A DNA stretch of 64,000 nt from Branchiostoma floridae (Eukaryota; Chordata; Leptocardii; Amphioxiformes; Branchiostomatidae). Both the position numbers and the translations under genes were made by a program. This document shows, piece after piece, positions 38,501 to 52,900 of this stretch (position 1 is its first letter; every line of letters starts with the position of its first letter). The notes under the pieces were generated by a model, which was given only the letters and a program-made list of their open reading frames with translations, did not search any database and was not told the origin of the DNA. The stretch spans positions 3,618,572-3,682,571 of the forward strand of contig NC_049996.1 of assembly GCF_000003815.2 (NCBI RefSeq). Direction: 5' to 3'.

Positions 38501-41500
38501 TTTCTACCCTTACAAAAGTGGTGTGCAGTGCAGCATGAGACCGGCACCATTGTCACCTTAGTCCAGCACTTTTAGCATTGGTGCCACCTCAGTCAAGATC
38601 CCAAGGCACTTGGGCACCAATGCTACCCTAATGTGTAGACCATTAATCATCATTTATCGTTCAAACTTCTCAAACTGTCAAGGAAGGAAAGCTTTGAAGC
38701 AATTAGAGGGGATGGTGCTGCATTGGTGCCATTTCCTGTCACGGTGATTATCGAGTGGTAACACATCACCTTTAAAAAATTGTAGCTAAAGATAGTTTCT
38801 TCAAAACTTCTGCTTCTGGCTCCAATGCTGCACTGAGCACCACTTTCGCAAGGGAAGTCATGTCTAGTAAGCTGAATGAACGATATAATTGTACAATGCA
38901 ATTTGTATGGAATGTAACTATACATGTCAACTGACATAGCAGTGGGGACCCCTAGCTGTTGAAAAAATCATTGCAGATCAACAGTGTCACAATAATGTTG
39001 CAGTACTGCCAATGATTATTAGGGGGCGCTTTTCATCTATGAAACTAAAGGTAGCAGAACAAAGTATATCATACTACTAGTCTCTACATGTATAATAATA
39101 TTTTACATTCATGCAACGGGTACTAAGACTGCCAATATAAGTGGATTGCAAAATAGAATGGCTGAAATTTCCAGGTGCAGTGTTTAACTTTGACTGGGAG
39201 ATTTTGGCACTTTTTGACAGTGAGACCTGATACTGAACCATGGACTGTTCAATCATACAATCAATATCATAATGGTAGTAACTAAAGTTTTAAAGACAAG
39301 TTTTTCATTGATTGTTGTTGCTCAACACCTTGTAATGCCATATACAACATGACACGTACAATGTAGGGCTGGAGGTTTCCTTGCTGTTTCTTTTAGCTTA
39401 AAGGGGTATATTTTTACAGGGACGGTTGGCTAGCCCTTCCTCTTTGATGCACTCAAGTCACCTACTCAAACACGGGCCAAATTTTACGTCCTTTTCAAAA
39501 GACTCTACAGCCCCAACAAAGAACTGCGACGCACTATTTTGTAACTACATATAACTACGTGTACCATTGACCATGGCATAGGGGTCACAGAGAAATACTG
39601 TGTTATTCTACCTCAACAAAGAGAGAGAGAGAGAGAAATGGTTTATTATTGCCATTGACATTAAAAACATTTGCAGCACATTTACAAATGGCTGAATTGT
39701 CGCGTTTTTTCACACTCAGTATTTCAACCTCTAACTCAAGTTAACACTTTTAAAATGATCGAGTCACAACATAACATCTACTGTTTACAATAACTGGTCA
39801 GTTACTACACAAAGAAAGATTCGCTACTATACACAAAGTACCCATCTTGGTTCAGGAGCTTTACACGGTACGGTAATGTGCTATTAGCGAAACGAGCAGT
39901 TCTACACTGGAGAGACTTACCCTTCTGGCAGCATCTCTAAGATAGCATGCTAAGATCTTGTCAAAGTCCCTCCTCTTTTCGTACAGGAGTTCGCAGACGC
40001 GGTAGAACCGAGCGTTCTCCGCCAGACTTAGGAGCTTCTCCTCATCCACCTGCTGTAAGCCTCCCGCATTCAGCAGCTCCAGTAGGGCCTGGAGGGGGGA
40101 GGGGGGCAAGCAAGGTCAGCTGAAGGGCATTGATGAAAGGTAGTGCCATAGACTTTGAGGCTGATAGGTTAGTGGGTTCTTGAAATGTTTGAACTGCAAT
40201 TTCCAACACAAAAATTGCACTCACAGTTCAAATATTTCAAGAATGACTTCTACCAACACAGAGGAACTTTCAAGTTAAGGGTGGTGGGTTGTTATCCATT
40301 GTTAAAATAAACATTCTTTTAGCTGTTATTCATGTTTCTGTCATCATGGAAGACCATAGCCTGAGTATCATCCTCCGTAGTAACTGCTGGCTCACGACTT
40401 TCGCTTGCTAACGACGGAAGCAAGCGAAAGTCGTGAGCCAGCGGTTACTACGGAGGATGATACTCAGGCTAGGAAGACCACAGGTTACTTGTCAAATAGT
40501 TCAGGTACAAGTACAGGTACCTGTACCCAAACCTCTGTACTAGTACATAATATTACATTTGATATTATCATAATTGTTATCTACAAATACCCCTACAACA
40601 TCAGAACCTAATAATTACATGATAACCTAATACTTGAGCTGTCTCCAGCTTTAATTTTTTTCCCCGTCCCACTCATCGTTTGGGAGCCAATTTTCTAATT
40701 GTTCCTCTTTCTAAAGACTGTTATGAAAATCATTTTCATGTCATAAAATTCAGATTTATTTTGACAGATGGACCAACATGGTGAAATTTTTGTCCATCCC
40801 AATAAGAAAATTTCCGTCCCAGGATACAGGGATGGCTTTTGGAGACTGCTCTGTACCAATGTTACTTTTATATTAAGCCCTACCTGTTGAAAGTTCATCT
40901 GTGTTGGTAGAAGGCATTCTTGAACTACATGTAGTTTAACTGTGGGCGTTATAGACTTCCTGCAACTTATGATCCACTGCTCACTGAGTCACGTGTTCTA
41001 TCTGCATAATGTGACGTCACGACAGCAGTTCATTCCTTGACAAAGACTGGTGCTGTTCAGTCAAAAATTTGGGTGAGTCCAATTTTTTTGTAGAAAATTA
41101 CAATAAACTAGTTCAAGAATGACTTCTTCCAGCACAGATGAACTTTCAAGTTATGCTTACTTGTTGTCTCTCCTCATGCCGACTGTCGTCCTCGGGACTG
41201 GCCAGAAACTCCAGCACCTGTTCAAACAGAAGTCTGTTCACCAGGATGGAGTTCTCGTGTCGCGCCATCTGTCGTGCCAGGAACGTGAAGAGACAGCCCA
41301 CCTGGGTCGGAGTGAAACCTACGCTCTCCACCATCACCTAGTGGGGAGAGAAATTTTTATCACAATCTTCAGACTTATGAACACGTACCATAGACCAAAG
41401 TACAATATACTCTTTTCACTTACAGTAGTTAGTCTAGTGGTTTGAAAATGGACTTACTCTGGGAGAACTGCATTTAGACTTACTCCCTTCAGTGTTATGA

Positions 41501-44500
41501 AGGACTTACTCTGGATAACAGTCCGTCAAAACTATCTTCAGCCCTGGCAAAATGGGGTGGATGTACTGTGGGAGTAGCTCCCCCTCTGACACAAGTAAAG
41601 TCCACGTCCTTCAGTCTACATTCATCCTCTTTTAGGGCCCAGGTTTGCAAGGGTGACCAGTCTTAGCACACACTTGCACTACTTTTCCCCAAGAAGGCAA
41701 ATAATGTTTTAAAAAAATCCATAATATTATGAAACTTTTAGCCATGATCTTGTATTTCTACTTGTTTTCTTCTGCCCTATCTCATTATTCATTGCGAAGG
41801 ACATCATCCATAAAATACATTTTCTGTGGCCTTCTTAGAACAAGACTTTTAAATGTTACTTCTTCATAATTACTACTGATACTGATAGTAGTAAGATGTC
41901 TACTATTCTCTGTCTCAGTGTCCCATCCCTGTTTTTTTACAATACTGCTGCAGTACTGCCAATCATTAATAGGGGTCACTTTTGATCCATGCAACTTACA
42001 GGAAGACTAGCGGTGTACCATCTTGTATCACAGCTAATGGACGAATAAAGCCTCTAAAGTGGTTAAGTTACCTGTAGTAAGATGTCTACTATTCTCTGTC
42101 TGTCTCATCCCCTCTTCACAATACTGCTGCAGTACGGGTTGGTGGAAACGGCTGCCCGGTCGGTCGGCGGAAACGGCTGCCCGGTCCGGTCCGGAGGTTG
42201 GTTTTGGGGGTTTCGAGTATACCAAATGTAAACAAGTGGCTTGCTATTGCAGCAGTAATTTAAGTGCATTTCTCGTGTAGGCTGACCCTACAATTTACAG
42301 TAGCGCTAATATCGTAAACATTACCGTAATTTCGGAAATTCGAAAACAAACACGGCGAAATTTCGAACTTTGTACACGTTTTCGGTGAACACCAGATTTC
42401 GGTGCTACCAGCTCATTAACGCTAATAAGGTCGATAATGAGCCGCGCCGTGTCCTCACCGTAAGAACTGATTTGCGCCTTGATTTTTTTTCTTTTCAAAA
42501 ATGTAATCCCCAACACTAGTTTTATATTTATATACTCTGGAATGGGAAACTATAGGTTGGATTGGTTTGATTCATCGGAAGTTTTCGGCATTCCATGCAG
42601 CGCACATTAACGTTAGGTCGTTGACCCCAAATACGCAGTGCGTGTGGCCACATGGATATGTGTGAGGCGCTTCTAATAGGGGACAGTAGTAAACTTAATT
42701 ATTACTTGTTCTTCGGAATAGCTTTAGACAAATAAGATGTGGCTATTGATCAGAGTAGAGTCATTCGTGTTGAAGATTAATTGCTAACTAAGAATTTTTC
42801 TCGAGCCGACCATGGCCACGTTGTTTATCGCGGTGTTATTTGGGCTCTAGCCGCTCTGCCGATCTGAGACTGGATGGGATTATGCTGACTTTCAGTGCTT
42901 TGACCACGAACACATTTATTAAATCCTTGGCTAAATTTATTATCTTTATTATCTTATCATTTCCGACATGTGAGAAGATAGTATCGGGATCAATCAAAGA
43001 ATTGCTGTGGGGGAAATCTTCAGACACTGGTGAAATCACCATTTTTATCTTTCAAGAATTCAATGTTCGATGACAAGTTTGCTTACGAGGAGGAAAGACT
43101 ACGGCGGAGCCGTTTTCGTGTGAAGTAACAAAATTATGTGAAAACATTGTACATAATTAATATATAATTGACTACATTAGTTTAAACCAGAACCTGACAC
43201 AAAAAAATTGAATCCATGCGTTTGTAAATGTACATTTTAGTATTGATTTAACTAAATTTGAATTCTTTTACAGTTCTTAGAGATAGTTTCTCCTCGGACA
43301 TGTCGGACAGCTCGGTGCGGTAGTGCTGTCAAAATTGATTGATTTTGTCGCTGGCGCCCGCGGCACATATGGTATACTAGATCAAAGGACCGCCACCCTG
43401 TACAACCTTGACGTAGCAAATTTCTGACGTTCTGTACTGGGGGACGTTCGAATAGTAGCAGCTGGGAATGGGACAATCTTACCAAGAAATGTCAAATTAA
43501 TTTTTTTTTTCAAAAGATAAGTAATTTGGCCAGCTTCCTTTGAACATCTAGCAACATTACATCTAACAACCGTTATGGAATATTTAAGTAGGCATTTTGT
43601 TTACTTCACTTACACTACTGTATGCAATACTGGAAACCCCCCAAACCAACCTCAGGACCGAACCGGGCAGCGGTTTCCACCGACCGACCGGGCAGCCGTT
43701 TCCGCCAACCCGCTGCAGTACTGCCAATCATTAATAGGGGGCACTTTTGATCCATGCAACATTGTTCAATTATAATGTTACCTGTAGTAAGATGTCTACT
43801 ATTCTCTGCCTCTGTCTCATTCCTTCCTCAGTGTTGAACTCTGGCTCCTCGAATGCGAGTGCCAGAACGTTCAGAAACTCCCTGGTGTCAAACTGGACCA
43901 GCGTTCTCAGGTAGGGGTAGGTCTGCTCACCTGGAAATTAATGGAAAAATAAAATTTCAACTTCAATATTTGGCAGGTTGCATGTAGGTATCCTAATAGA
44001 CCAATAATCCTATAGTCCTGTCAAAACATAAATAGCAAATATTTGACAGACACTTTCCCACTGGTTGAACTGCTAATTGCAAAAATAAAACTTTAAAGAA
44101 ATGTAAAAACCTCAAGACCACACAGAAGTTGAAGAGGAGAGAAGCTTGTATTAACTTCATACTCAGTGTGTAGATGTAATGTACTTTTAAGTTATAGAAA
44201 ATGACAAGACACCTTGATAGTACATATAAAATTATCTAGAGTAGAGTAGAGTAGAGTAGACAAATTTCATACTGTTTACACTTATGTCTATTGGTTTGTT
44301 TGTCCCCTTTCATTTTAACGTATAACTGCAAAAAGCCCTCGGTCAAGAATTTGCAATGAGCTATAATTACTAGATTATTGCTTGACAGCTTCTAGGTCTG
44401 GTCAGTTGGGTGAACCGCTGAGAACGAAATTAAGCCAGCTAGTGGACACACACAATTTACAAATTGTAATGGCCTGACTGGGCAAGTGGGATATACACTA

Positions 44501-46942
44501 GCCCAATTGCTTGCCCAGGGCAATCAGAAAAATGGACTAATGTCCAATTTGCAGCCCTACAAACAGATTTCTGATTTGTACCCCACAGCATTCCTACCCA
44601 CCCCATACAGGTATTACTGATGTGTCCCCACAACATACCTTCACTGGCATCTTTAGTGTGCAGTACTGTCACAGTGACACATTTGAAGACTTCATCCCTG
44701 CAGATTTCTGAATTGTCCCCTACAGCATTCCTACCCACCCCATACAGGTATTAGTGAAGTGTCCCCACAGCATACCTTCAGTGCCATCTTTAGTGTGCAG
44801 TACCGTGACACATTTGAAGACTTAATCCCTGCAGATTTCTGAATTGTCCCCTACAGCATTCCTACCCGCCCCATACAGGTATTAGTGAAGTGTCCCCACA
44901 ACATACCTTCAGTGCCATCTTTAGTGTGTAGTACTGTTACACATTTGAAGACTTCTGACTTGACCGTGTCGACCAGATTGGGTGGGATGTCTCCCAGTGG
45001 ATACGCTCGTCCGGCGAGGCAACAACTGATGTACACCAGGAGCTTGTTACCCAGCTTAATCTGGAGTAAAAGGGTAACATTTAGAATATTGACGATCATG
45101 ATCACATTCTGTACTTAGCTTGAAAGGGCAATAACGTGCAATCAAACCCACACTGTAGAAAGAAAATCAGAATCTTTTCCAGCATAATCAGGCGTAGAAA
45201 AGGACTATTTTCCAGCATTCCATAATAAGATTATCTAACAGATTTCAGAGTTGGACAAGTTTTCTGAAATTCACTTGTACTTTCGGGCAAGTACATGAAA
45301 AAAATTTACTTGCCGGAACCAATTTTTTTCAAATTTTCACTTGCCCAAAATTCTAATGTTACTTTATGAGAATGTACAGTATACTGTGTATGCCATTTTA
45401 ACTTCCAGAAATGGAATTCTTATCATTGCCTCTATTTGTTTATGTTGACCATTGCTTGATGTCATAACTGTAAAAAGTACCAAATATTAATATCAAAATC
45501 TCACTCATTAAAAAAAATCTTTCTTGCCTAATCGGACAAGTGGGGTAGGACATGCACTTGCCTGAACAGCACTTTCACTTGCCCTTTCACTTGGACAATA
45601 GGGCTAGTGGACTCGTCCAACCCTGATACATTTTGGTTTACATAGTACAAGCATAGTAATATACTGTGATGCATTTTATAATGTACAGTACTTACCCAAT
45701 TTTAGCCTTTAAGAATACTTAAGAGAGAGAGCCTTACCAGTTGTTTCTTACTCTTTGGAAGCTTAAGTTTGAAAAGTCTGTCCTTTTGTCTAGCAGCTAG
45801 AGAAGTCTACAACAGGAGACACACAAACACACAGAACACAACAAAAGGGTAAAGTAGATCAGAAAAGATGTAGACTAGGAGGAAGAAAATCACTAGAATC
45901 ATTCTACTTAAAACTACAATGTATGAGGCACTATAATAATAAGTATAGAAAAATTTATGGTATGAAGGAAAGAAATGAAGTAAATGACTTTCCTAAAATG
46001 GAAAAAGTTTTTCAACTCCAAACAATATAGTATCAGTCATTCCTGACATATGCACATTTGAGATATACATTGTGTTCAAGAGAATAATAATCATAAACTT
46101 TCTTTTAGACATTAATAAGTACACAATTCCCTTGATTAATACACACTTTCTTTCAAAACACACTTTCCTTTTAATGTGTCAGTCTTAAGGTACCCATTGG
46201 AATTATGAGGGTTGAAATTACAGTTCAGACATAAATGTAGTATAGTTTTTTGTAACGTGTAATTACTATACATATCCACAAACGAGGAACATGAAAATGA
46301 TAATTCTGGGACAAAAGTGCAATGATGAGGACATTCCTGAAGAGATGAAGGAAGTTCTTCATTCTAGAAAAGACGTCACCTACCCCAGACACCGACTGGT
46401 CAAATAAAGAGGGTGTTGCCAAAAATGCCTTCCACCATACCTGGTCGTCTGTGAGCTGTTTGTTGGACTTGATGGCGCTCTGTAGAACCCTGAGCAGCTC
46501 CTCTAGTGGAGTGATGTAGTCCTGCATGCCTTTGTTATAGATGTAGATCAGGGCATCATACAGGCCATGGAGCCAGCACATAACCACAACCTGGCAGGAG
46601 AAATGTCAAATATTCAATTATTAATAAGCATTTTCTGTTATTGTATCTTTCTGTACTCACCAAGCAGAGGCTGATAGGGAAAATCGTGACCTTTCCCTAA
46701 TAGTGATGTTTGTCTCTATCAGCAGGCCCAACGAAAGAAAAAGCTCACGATTTTCCCACTAAACCTCTGCTTGGTCAGTAATTCTCTCTGTTTGTAATGT
46801 CTGTAATACATGTATGCAATGCAAGACCAACAACATGGTGTAGTGCAATACTTTGTATAGTAAAGAAGGCATAATTCGGCCTTTGGCTGCCTTGCCTTTT
46901 GACAAATAAACCACTTGCTTGCTTGATTGATTGGTTGGTTGG

Positions 46943-46987
<45 letters not shown>

Positions 46988-49900
46988 AGAACCAGCACAG
47001 ACATTAAAGATACCAGGTAGTTGTTAGTGGCACCTACATTTGTACTTTCCAAAAACAAGTTTGGCTCTGGTTGTTCTTTGGCATGTTTTTCAACATCGGA
47101 TACACTAGCAAGGTGTGAGCATTTTGTATACAGAGCAGGATGACTTTGTGAAGGGTATGTGGGATTCAGTTTATACCACTGGCTTACAGGGATCGAAATA
47201 CTTTTTTATTGCTACATGCAAAATTGCAAGTTGGCAAAAATTTTACGTGCAATTTAGAATAATTTTATTTACATGCAAAATACAACTAGTCTATACTGCA
47301 ATGTTCTAGCCACCATCCATCATTCTGTACTTTGGTGGAATGTTGCTGCTCTGGATGGATAAGAATTTTGCCCATTCTGTCACTGTTGATGGACTGAAAT
47401 TGGCACATGAAAATATAGACAGAACTGCAGATTTTGGAAAGATATCCACACAATCAGCATGTTAGTTTGCAGCAAAGCCGAAGTTGATTGTTTATAACAC
47501 CTACTGACAACCGGTGACGATCCCTGCAGATAAACAAAGGCATCGTGGCCTCAGTATTTTTGCTATAGGCCATGTATTTTCAACATGCAAGATTGCAAGT
47601 TCAGAAAATTTTTACATGCAAATCTCAAAAATTATGTGCAAATTGCAAGTTAAGTATGTCTATTTCGAACCCTGGCTTATAACCATATAATGTCTGAACC
47701 ATGAAAATGGTTCATGTATGGAGTGAGGATGCCAAGAATGTGACTGAATTCACTATTACCTGATGCACATCCAGATTTGCCACATCCATGTGCACAATAC
47801 AGGCCTCTATGTTCTGTAGGAGTCCCTTGTGTTGGTAGTGTTCCATGAAGTCCTTCATAACCTAAATCATGAATGGAGAAACACAGGTTGAGAAAACCCA
47901 AACTCAACAACATGGACATACAATGCCCCCTACTGACTCTTTAAGTCAAACTGCAGAAACATAGCAAGCAGATTGTGTGATAAAGTTAGAAATTGTTTAG
48001 CATAGTCTAGAAATGTTAGATTTGCAAGCAAATAAATGATGTTATCCATCACATGGGGGGGGGGGTCTAGCCTAATAAACTACTCATCAACAACACATAT
48101 GCTGACCAGCCCCAGCTCTGTCCTGCTACTTGCTACATTATGTCATCAACACTACAGGTTGTCTGCTACTACACACTTAGTAACTATGGTGACAGCTGTC
48201 TAGTCGGAACTATTGAATGAACTGTATACTATTTTACCAGACTGGACGATCAGTTTTCAGCTAATTTTGTAAAACAGACCAATTAGTTTTAGCATAATCA
48301 GACTTTTAAAAATCGTACTTTTAACCCTATTTCAATTTGCTTTTAAGACATTGTACTCCTTGTATTTGTAATGTTCATTCCTCGTAATATTTTTGCTATA
48401 CATCTAATTTGTATTGTTTATGTTACAATGTCTTTGTGAGTAGTACGCAATGTAAACAAGCCTACTAATCATTCAGCTTTCAGGCTGTGACTTGGCTGTG
48501 AAAGAAATAAACCATTCTGTCTAGTCCAGGACATTGACCTTATTTGGAGAAGAAGTAGAAACAATGGAGTAAAAATTGTGAACTTCAAGGTAAACATAAC
48601 AACTACTATAATCTCTTACACATTTAAGATACAAGACAAAGAAGAACTATACATTGTTCAATTACCTGAGGAGTAACTGAACGCAGGTTGTCGTTGAGAA
48701 TGTAGGGTTCCAGACACTCCAGGAACACTCCGCGGGCGATCGGGTCCTGACAGAACCGGTCATAGATCCCACCAAACAGTATGTCCTTCATCAGGGTGGG
48801 GTTCCTAGGAGTGAAATAAATGTTGGTTAAGTCCAGAAAAGATGCACCTCATACTCTGTATATATTACTAGCCCGTTAAAACTGCCCTTCGGTGTAACAC
48901 ACCAGCTTCTGTATCTGTATAGCTGGTATAACCAACATTCTGCATGACATGTCCAGCTTATGTAACTGTATCTGTAAGGCCAGTATAACTGCCTTGAATG
49001 TAAAATACTAGCTTCTGTATCGACTGTATCTGACTGAGTGTATAGTGAGTATACTTGTAACTGCTCTTCAGTGTAACACCATTAAGATTCTGTATCTGTA
49101 AGGCTGGTACAACCACCCTTCAGCTTAACACACCTGGTCCAGCTTCTGTATTCAGCATATAAATTTTGTATAGCTGGTACAACTGCCCTTTGGTAATAAC
49201 ACATTTAAGTGTATCTGTATCTGAATAGCCAGTAAAAAACAGTAGTCCACACACAGATACCACAGACTGGTACCAGTTAGAGCTTCTTACTTTACCTTTT
49301 CCCCAGCAGCAGACAGTAGTCCACACACACAGGTACCACAGTCTGGTACCATAGAGCTGTACTTTACCTTTTCCCCAGCAGCAGACAGTAGTCCACACAC
49401 ACAGGTACCATAGCGCTCTACTTTATTCTTTCCCCAGCAGCAGACAGTTAAGTCCACACACACACAGGTACCACAGTTTGGTACCATAGTGCTCTACTTT
49501 ACCTTTTCCCCAGCAGCAGACAGTAGTCCACACACACAGGTACCATAGCGCTCTACTTTATTCTTTCCCCAGCAGCAGACAGGTAAGTCCACACACACAG
49601 GTACCACAGTTTGGTACCATAGTGCTCTACTTTACCTTTTCCCCAGCAGCAGACAGTAGTCCACACACACAGGTACCATAGTGCTCTACTTTATTCTTTC
49701 CCCAGCAGCAGACAGTTAAGTCCACACACACACAGGTACCACAGTTTGGTACCATAGTGCTCTACTTTACCTTTTCCCCAGCAGCAGACAGTAGTCCACA
49801 CACACAGGTACCATAGTGCTCTACTTACCTTTTCCCCAGCAGCAGACAGTAGTCCACACACACAGGTACCACAGTCTGGTACCATAGAGCTCTACTTTAC

Positions 49901-52900
49901 CTTTTCCCCAGCAGCAGACAGTAGTCCACACACACAGGTACCACAGTCTGGTACCATAGAGCTGTACTTTACCTTTTCCCCAGCAGCAGACAGTAGTCCA
50001 CACACACAGGTACCACAGTCTGGTAGTGTTGTACCAGGACCTCTATCTTCCCACTGGCAGGGCACTGAGTCGTCATGGATACGTCGACGTACGTCAGCAA
50101 CAAATCCAGCATCTAAAGGAAAAACAAAGTTAACACAGCTGTTTTTTTCTAACTGAGAACCTGTGCCCTCATACTCTAAGAAACAATCATATAACTCAGA
50201 TTGGCAAGGGATGCTCCTTGGTGACATATGGCCACAGTCTTCAACTGTGAGCTATCTGACAGCAATTTCAACTCTCATAAAGCTTTAGAATAATTATGCA
50301 ATACACCTTTTTACACAACTCCACAATGTGAAAGGGGGAAAGGAAAGTGGTCTCAATCCAGTTCAGCTCACTGAAGAGCTAGTCTTCCACTGGTCGTGAC
50401 AGAGAAGAAAGATGCTATGTACAGTATTTACAGGTTTATTGTTCAGGGAAATGCTCTAAGGCTAAGCTCTCTTTGACAAGCACAATGAACAGTAGACCAT
50501 GGCTTAATGTCCCATCCTAAAGACTGCAACCCTTCCAGTAACATGTTGGGTGAGCGACACATTGAATTGAACTCATAGCATCTAGTTCTAGAGGCTTAAA
50601 CCACTGGACTACGCATGCTTTGTACAGGAAATTGACAACATCCCTCCACTATTCTTAAAAAATTTTTTTTAAATGGCACTATCATATCATATCAAGACTG
50701 TGTACCTTATCTGCAATGATCTGAGTCCTTTTGTCCAAGCCCCCATGTAGCCCAACCACTGCCCGTGCCCTCCCCATATAGAATGACTCAGCCAATGCCA
50801 CTGTGCCTCAATGTACTTTATACTATTAGGTCTTTATTCAATGAAAGATAATGAAAAAAATCTAAAAAAATGTTACTTTACCTTGTCTGCAATAATCTGT
50901 GTCCTTCTGTCCAAACCCCCATGTAGCCCAACTACTGCCCGAGCCCTCCCCAAGTAGAATGACTTGGCCATGGACAGGGCCTCAATGTACTCAGCTTTAA
51001 AGATCTTTCATTCAATGAAAAATAATGAACAAAAATCTCTAATACTGTACCTTGTCTGCAATGATCTGTGTCCTCTTGTCCAAGCCCCACCACTGCCCGT
51101 GCCCTGCCCATGCGTATGTAGAAATACTATGAATCGGCCATGGACAGGGCCTCGATGTACTTAGAAATAATGAAAAAAGTCTCTAAAACTGTCATACCTT
51201 GTCTGCAATAATCTGTGTCCTCCTGTCCAATCCCCCATGTAGACCCACCACTGCCCGTGCCCTCCCCAGATAGAATGACTCGGCCATGGACAGTGCTTCG
51301 ATGTACTTGTTCTGCTTGACCAACAGGTCAATCCGCTCCATCCAGGTCCGGATGGTCATCACGTGGATGGACTTGGTGCCCAGGAACAGCAGCTGGTTAC
51401 TGAAACTGACCACTGAGTTGTAACATGCTCGCTCGCCTGAAAGTGAAAGTAATATTGATCCAGTTAAGCTCACTGAAGTGATATTCTTCCACTGGTCACG
51501 ACAGACGCTATGTACAGTATTTACTGGTTCATTGCAACAGTACATTCCCAAGATCTAGCTTCAGTTAGGGCAGTCCCTCGGATAGGACGTAAAATGGAGG
51601 CCCTTTGTTTGGGGAGAGCCACACCTCCAGCACTTTAAAGAATCTACCATCCTTATTGAAAAGGCTTTAATTTCGTGGTAGCGGGAAAAGGGACTTTTCA
51701 TGGTGGTTTTTAGTTCGCGGTAGCACCATGCACTGTAGTCTCTTACTGCCATTGAGAAATGTTTGCCATGGTTTCAATTTCGCAGTGAAGCGGCTACCGT
51801 AAAAACTGCGAAAATAAAACCACCGTGAAAGTTTCTGCATTTACAGTATTTCCCAGTGTAAGTGGATGAAATAAATCTGACAGTGTCCCTGGAGATACAT
51901 GTAATATGTAGCTTGTATTGTATAGTACAAACCTGGTGAGTTACCCAATAAGACATTTTACCGGGTATGCAAAAACAAATGATTAATTATGTAACAGTAG
52001 CTATTACTATAATTTTTGATTTGGCTGACTACTGTACTCTCTCTTTTCTTCAACATGTAAAAAGTCTCTTGATAAGCTGTACCTTAAGTTTACAAAGCTG
52101 AATGCATTTTGAGCACTCAGATAAGTCTATCCACATTGATACTCACCCGTCTGTACTTTTGTCTTGAGTTGTGCCCCATATTTCTTAGCTGCATGTTTAA
52201 CCTTCTCAGTCCCATGCCTCAAGTTTTGACCCTTGGAGGCCTGAGCTTTCTTATCTTCACTCATTATTCTAACAAATTATTTTGCTCATTGTTTCACATA
52301 TTCTACCAGTTTTTGTGAGCACTGAGCACAGTACTGAAATGTTTCTGTTTACAATGCTAGGATTTAGAATACTGTAACTGTGATCACTGAACTGTAACAA
52401 GTGTCTACATTTGGGCATACAAGTAGTTGGACTGGTTTTGGGGTAAAACAAAAACATGCTAGTACTAGTAGTAGCACTACTGATCATGTATAGTACTGTT
52501 GTACTAATACTAGAGAAAGATAGTATTAGAGAATGTATAATTCAATACATTAGAACTATTCAAAATTTGTTGTTACAAATTACACCTGGGATTTACCAAT
52601 TATTAGTAACAAAATGAAACCTTTAGTTGACAAAACGAAATTTGGTTAAATTAAAATGTGTGTTTACTGGTCCTATTATTATATTATAATAATTCATGGC
52701 CAACTGAGTCACCCTTGGTGTTTCTAATTTCTTTGACCTCCTTTTTGTATATTACAAACTGTGGTAAGGAACAAATTGGTACAATATGAATTACAAAATA
52801 ATGTATGTTGCATTTACTTGTCCTAAAACAAGTTAGGGTGGCACAGTGGTTGCGGTTAGTGGTTAGAGATATTGACTCAGTTCAGTTTGACTCAAAACCT

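Noticed and set aside
49120..50003. Cys-rich frames (CGTCVCGLLSAAGEK) that look like a repeat protein
   Set aside because: Other-frame reading of the VPS8 exon-12 array.
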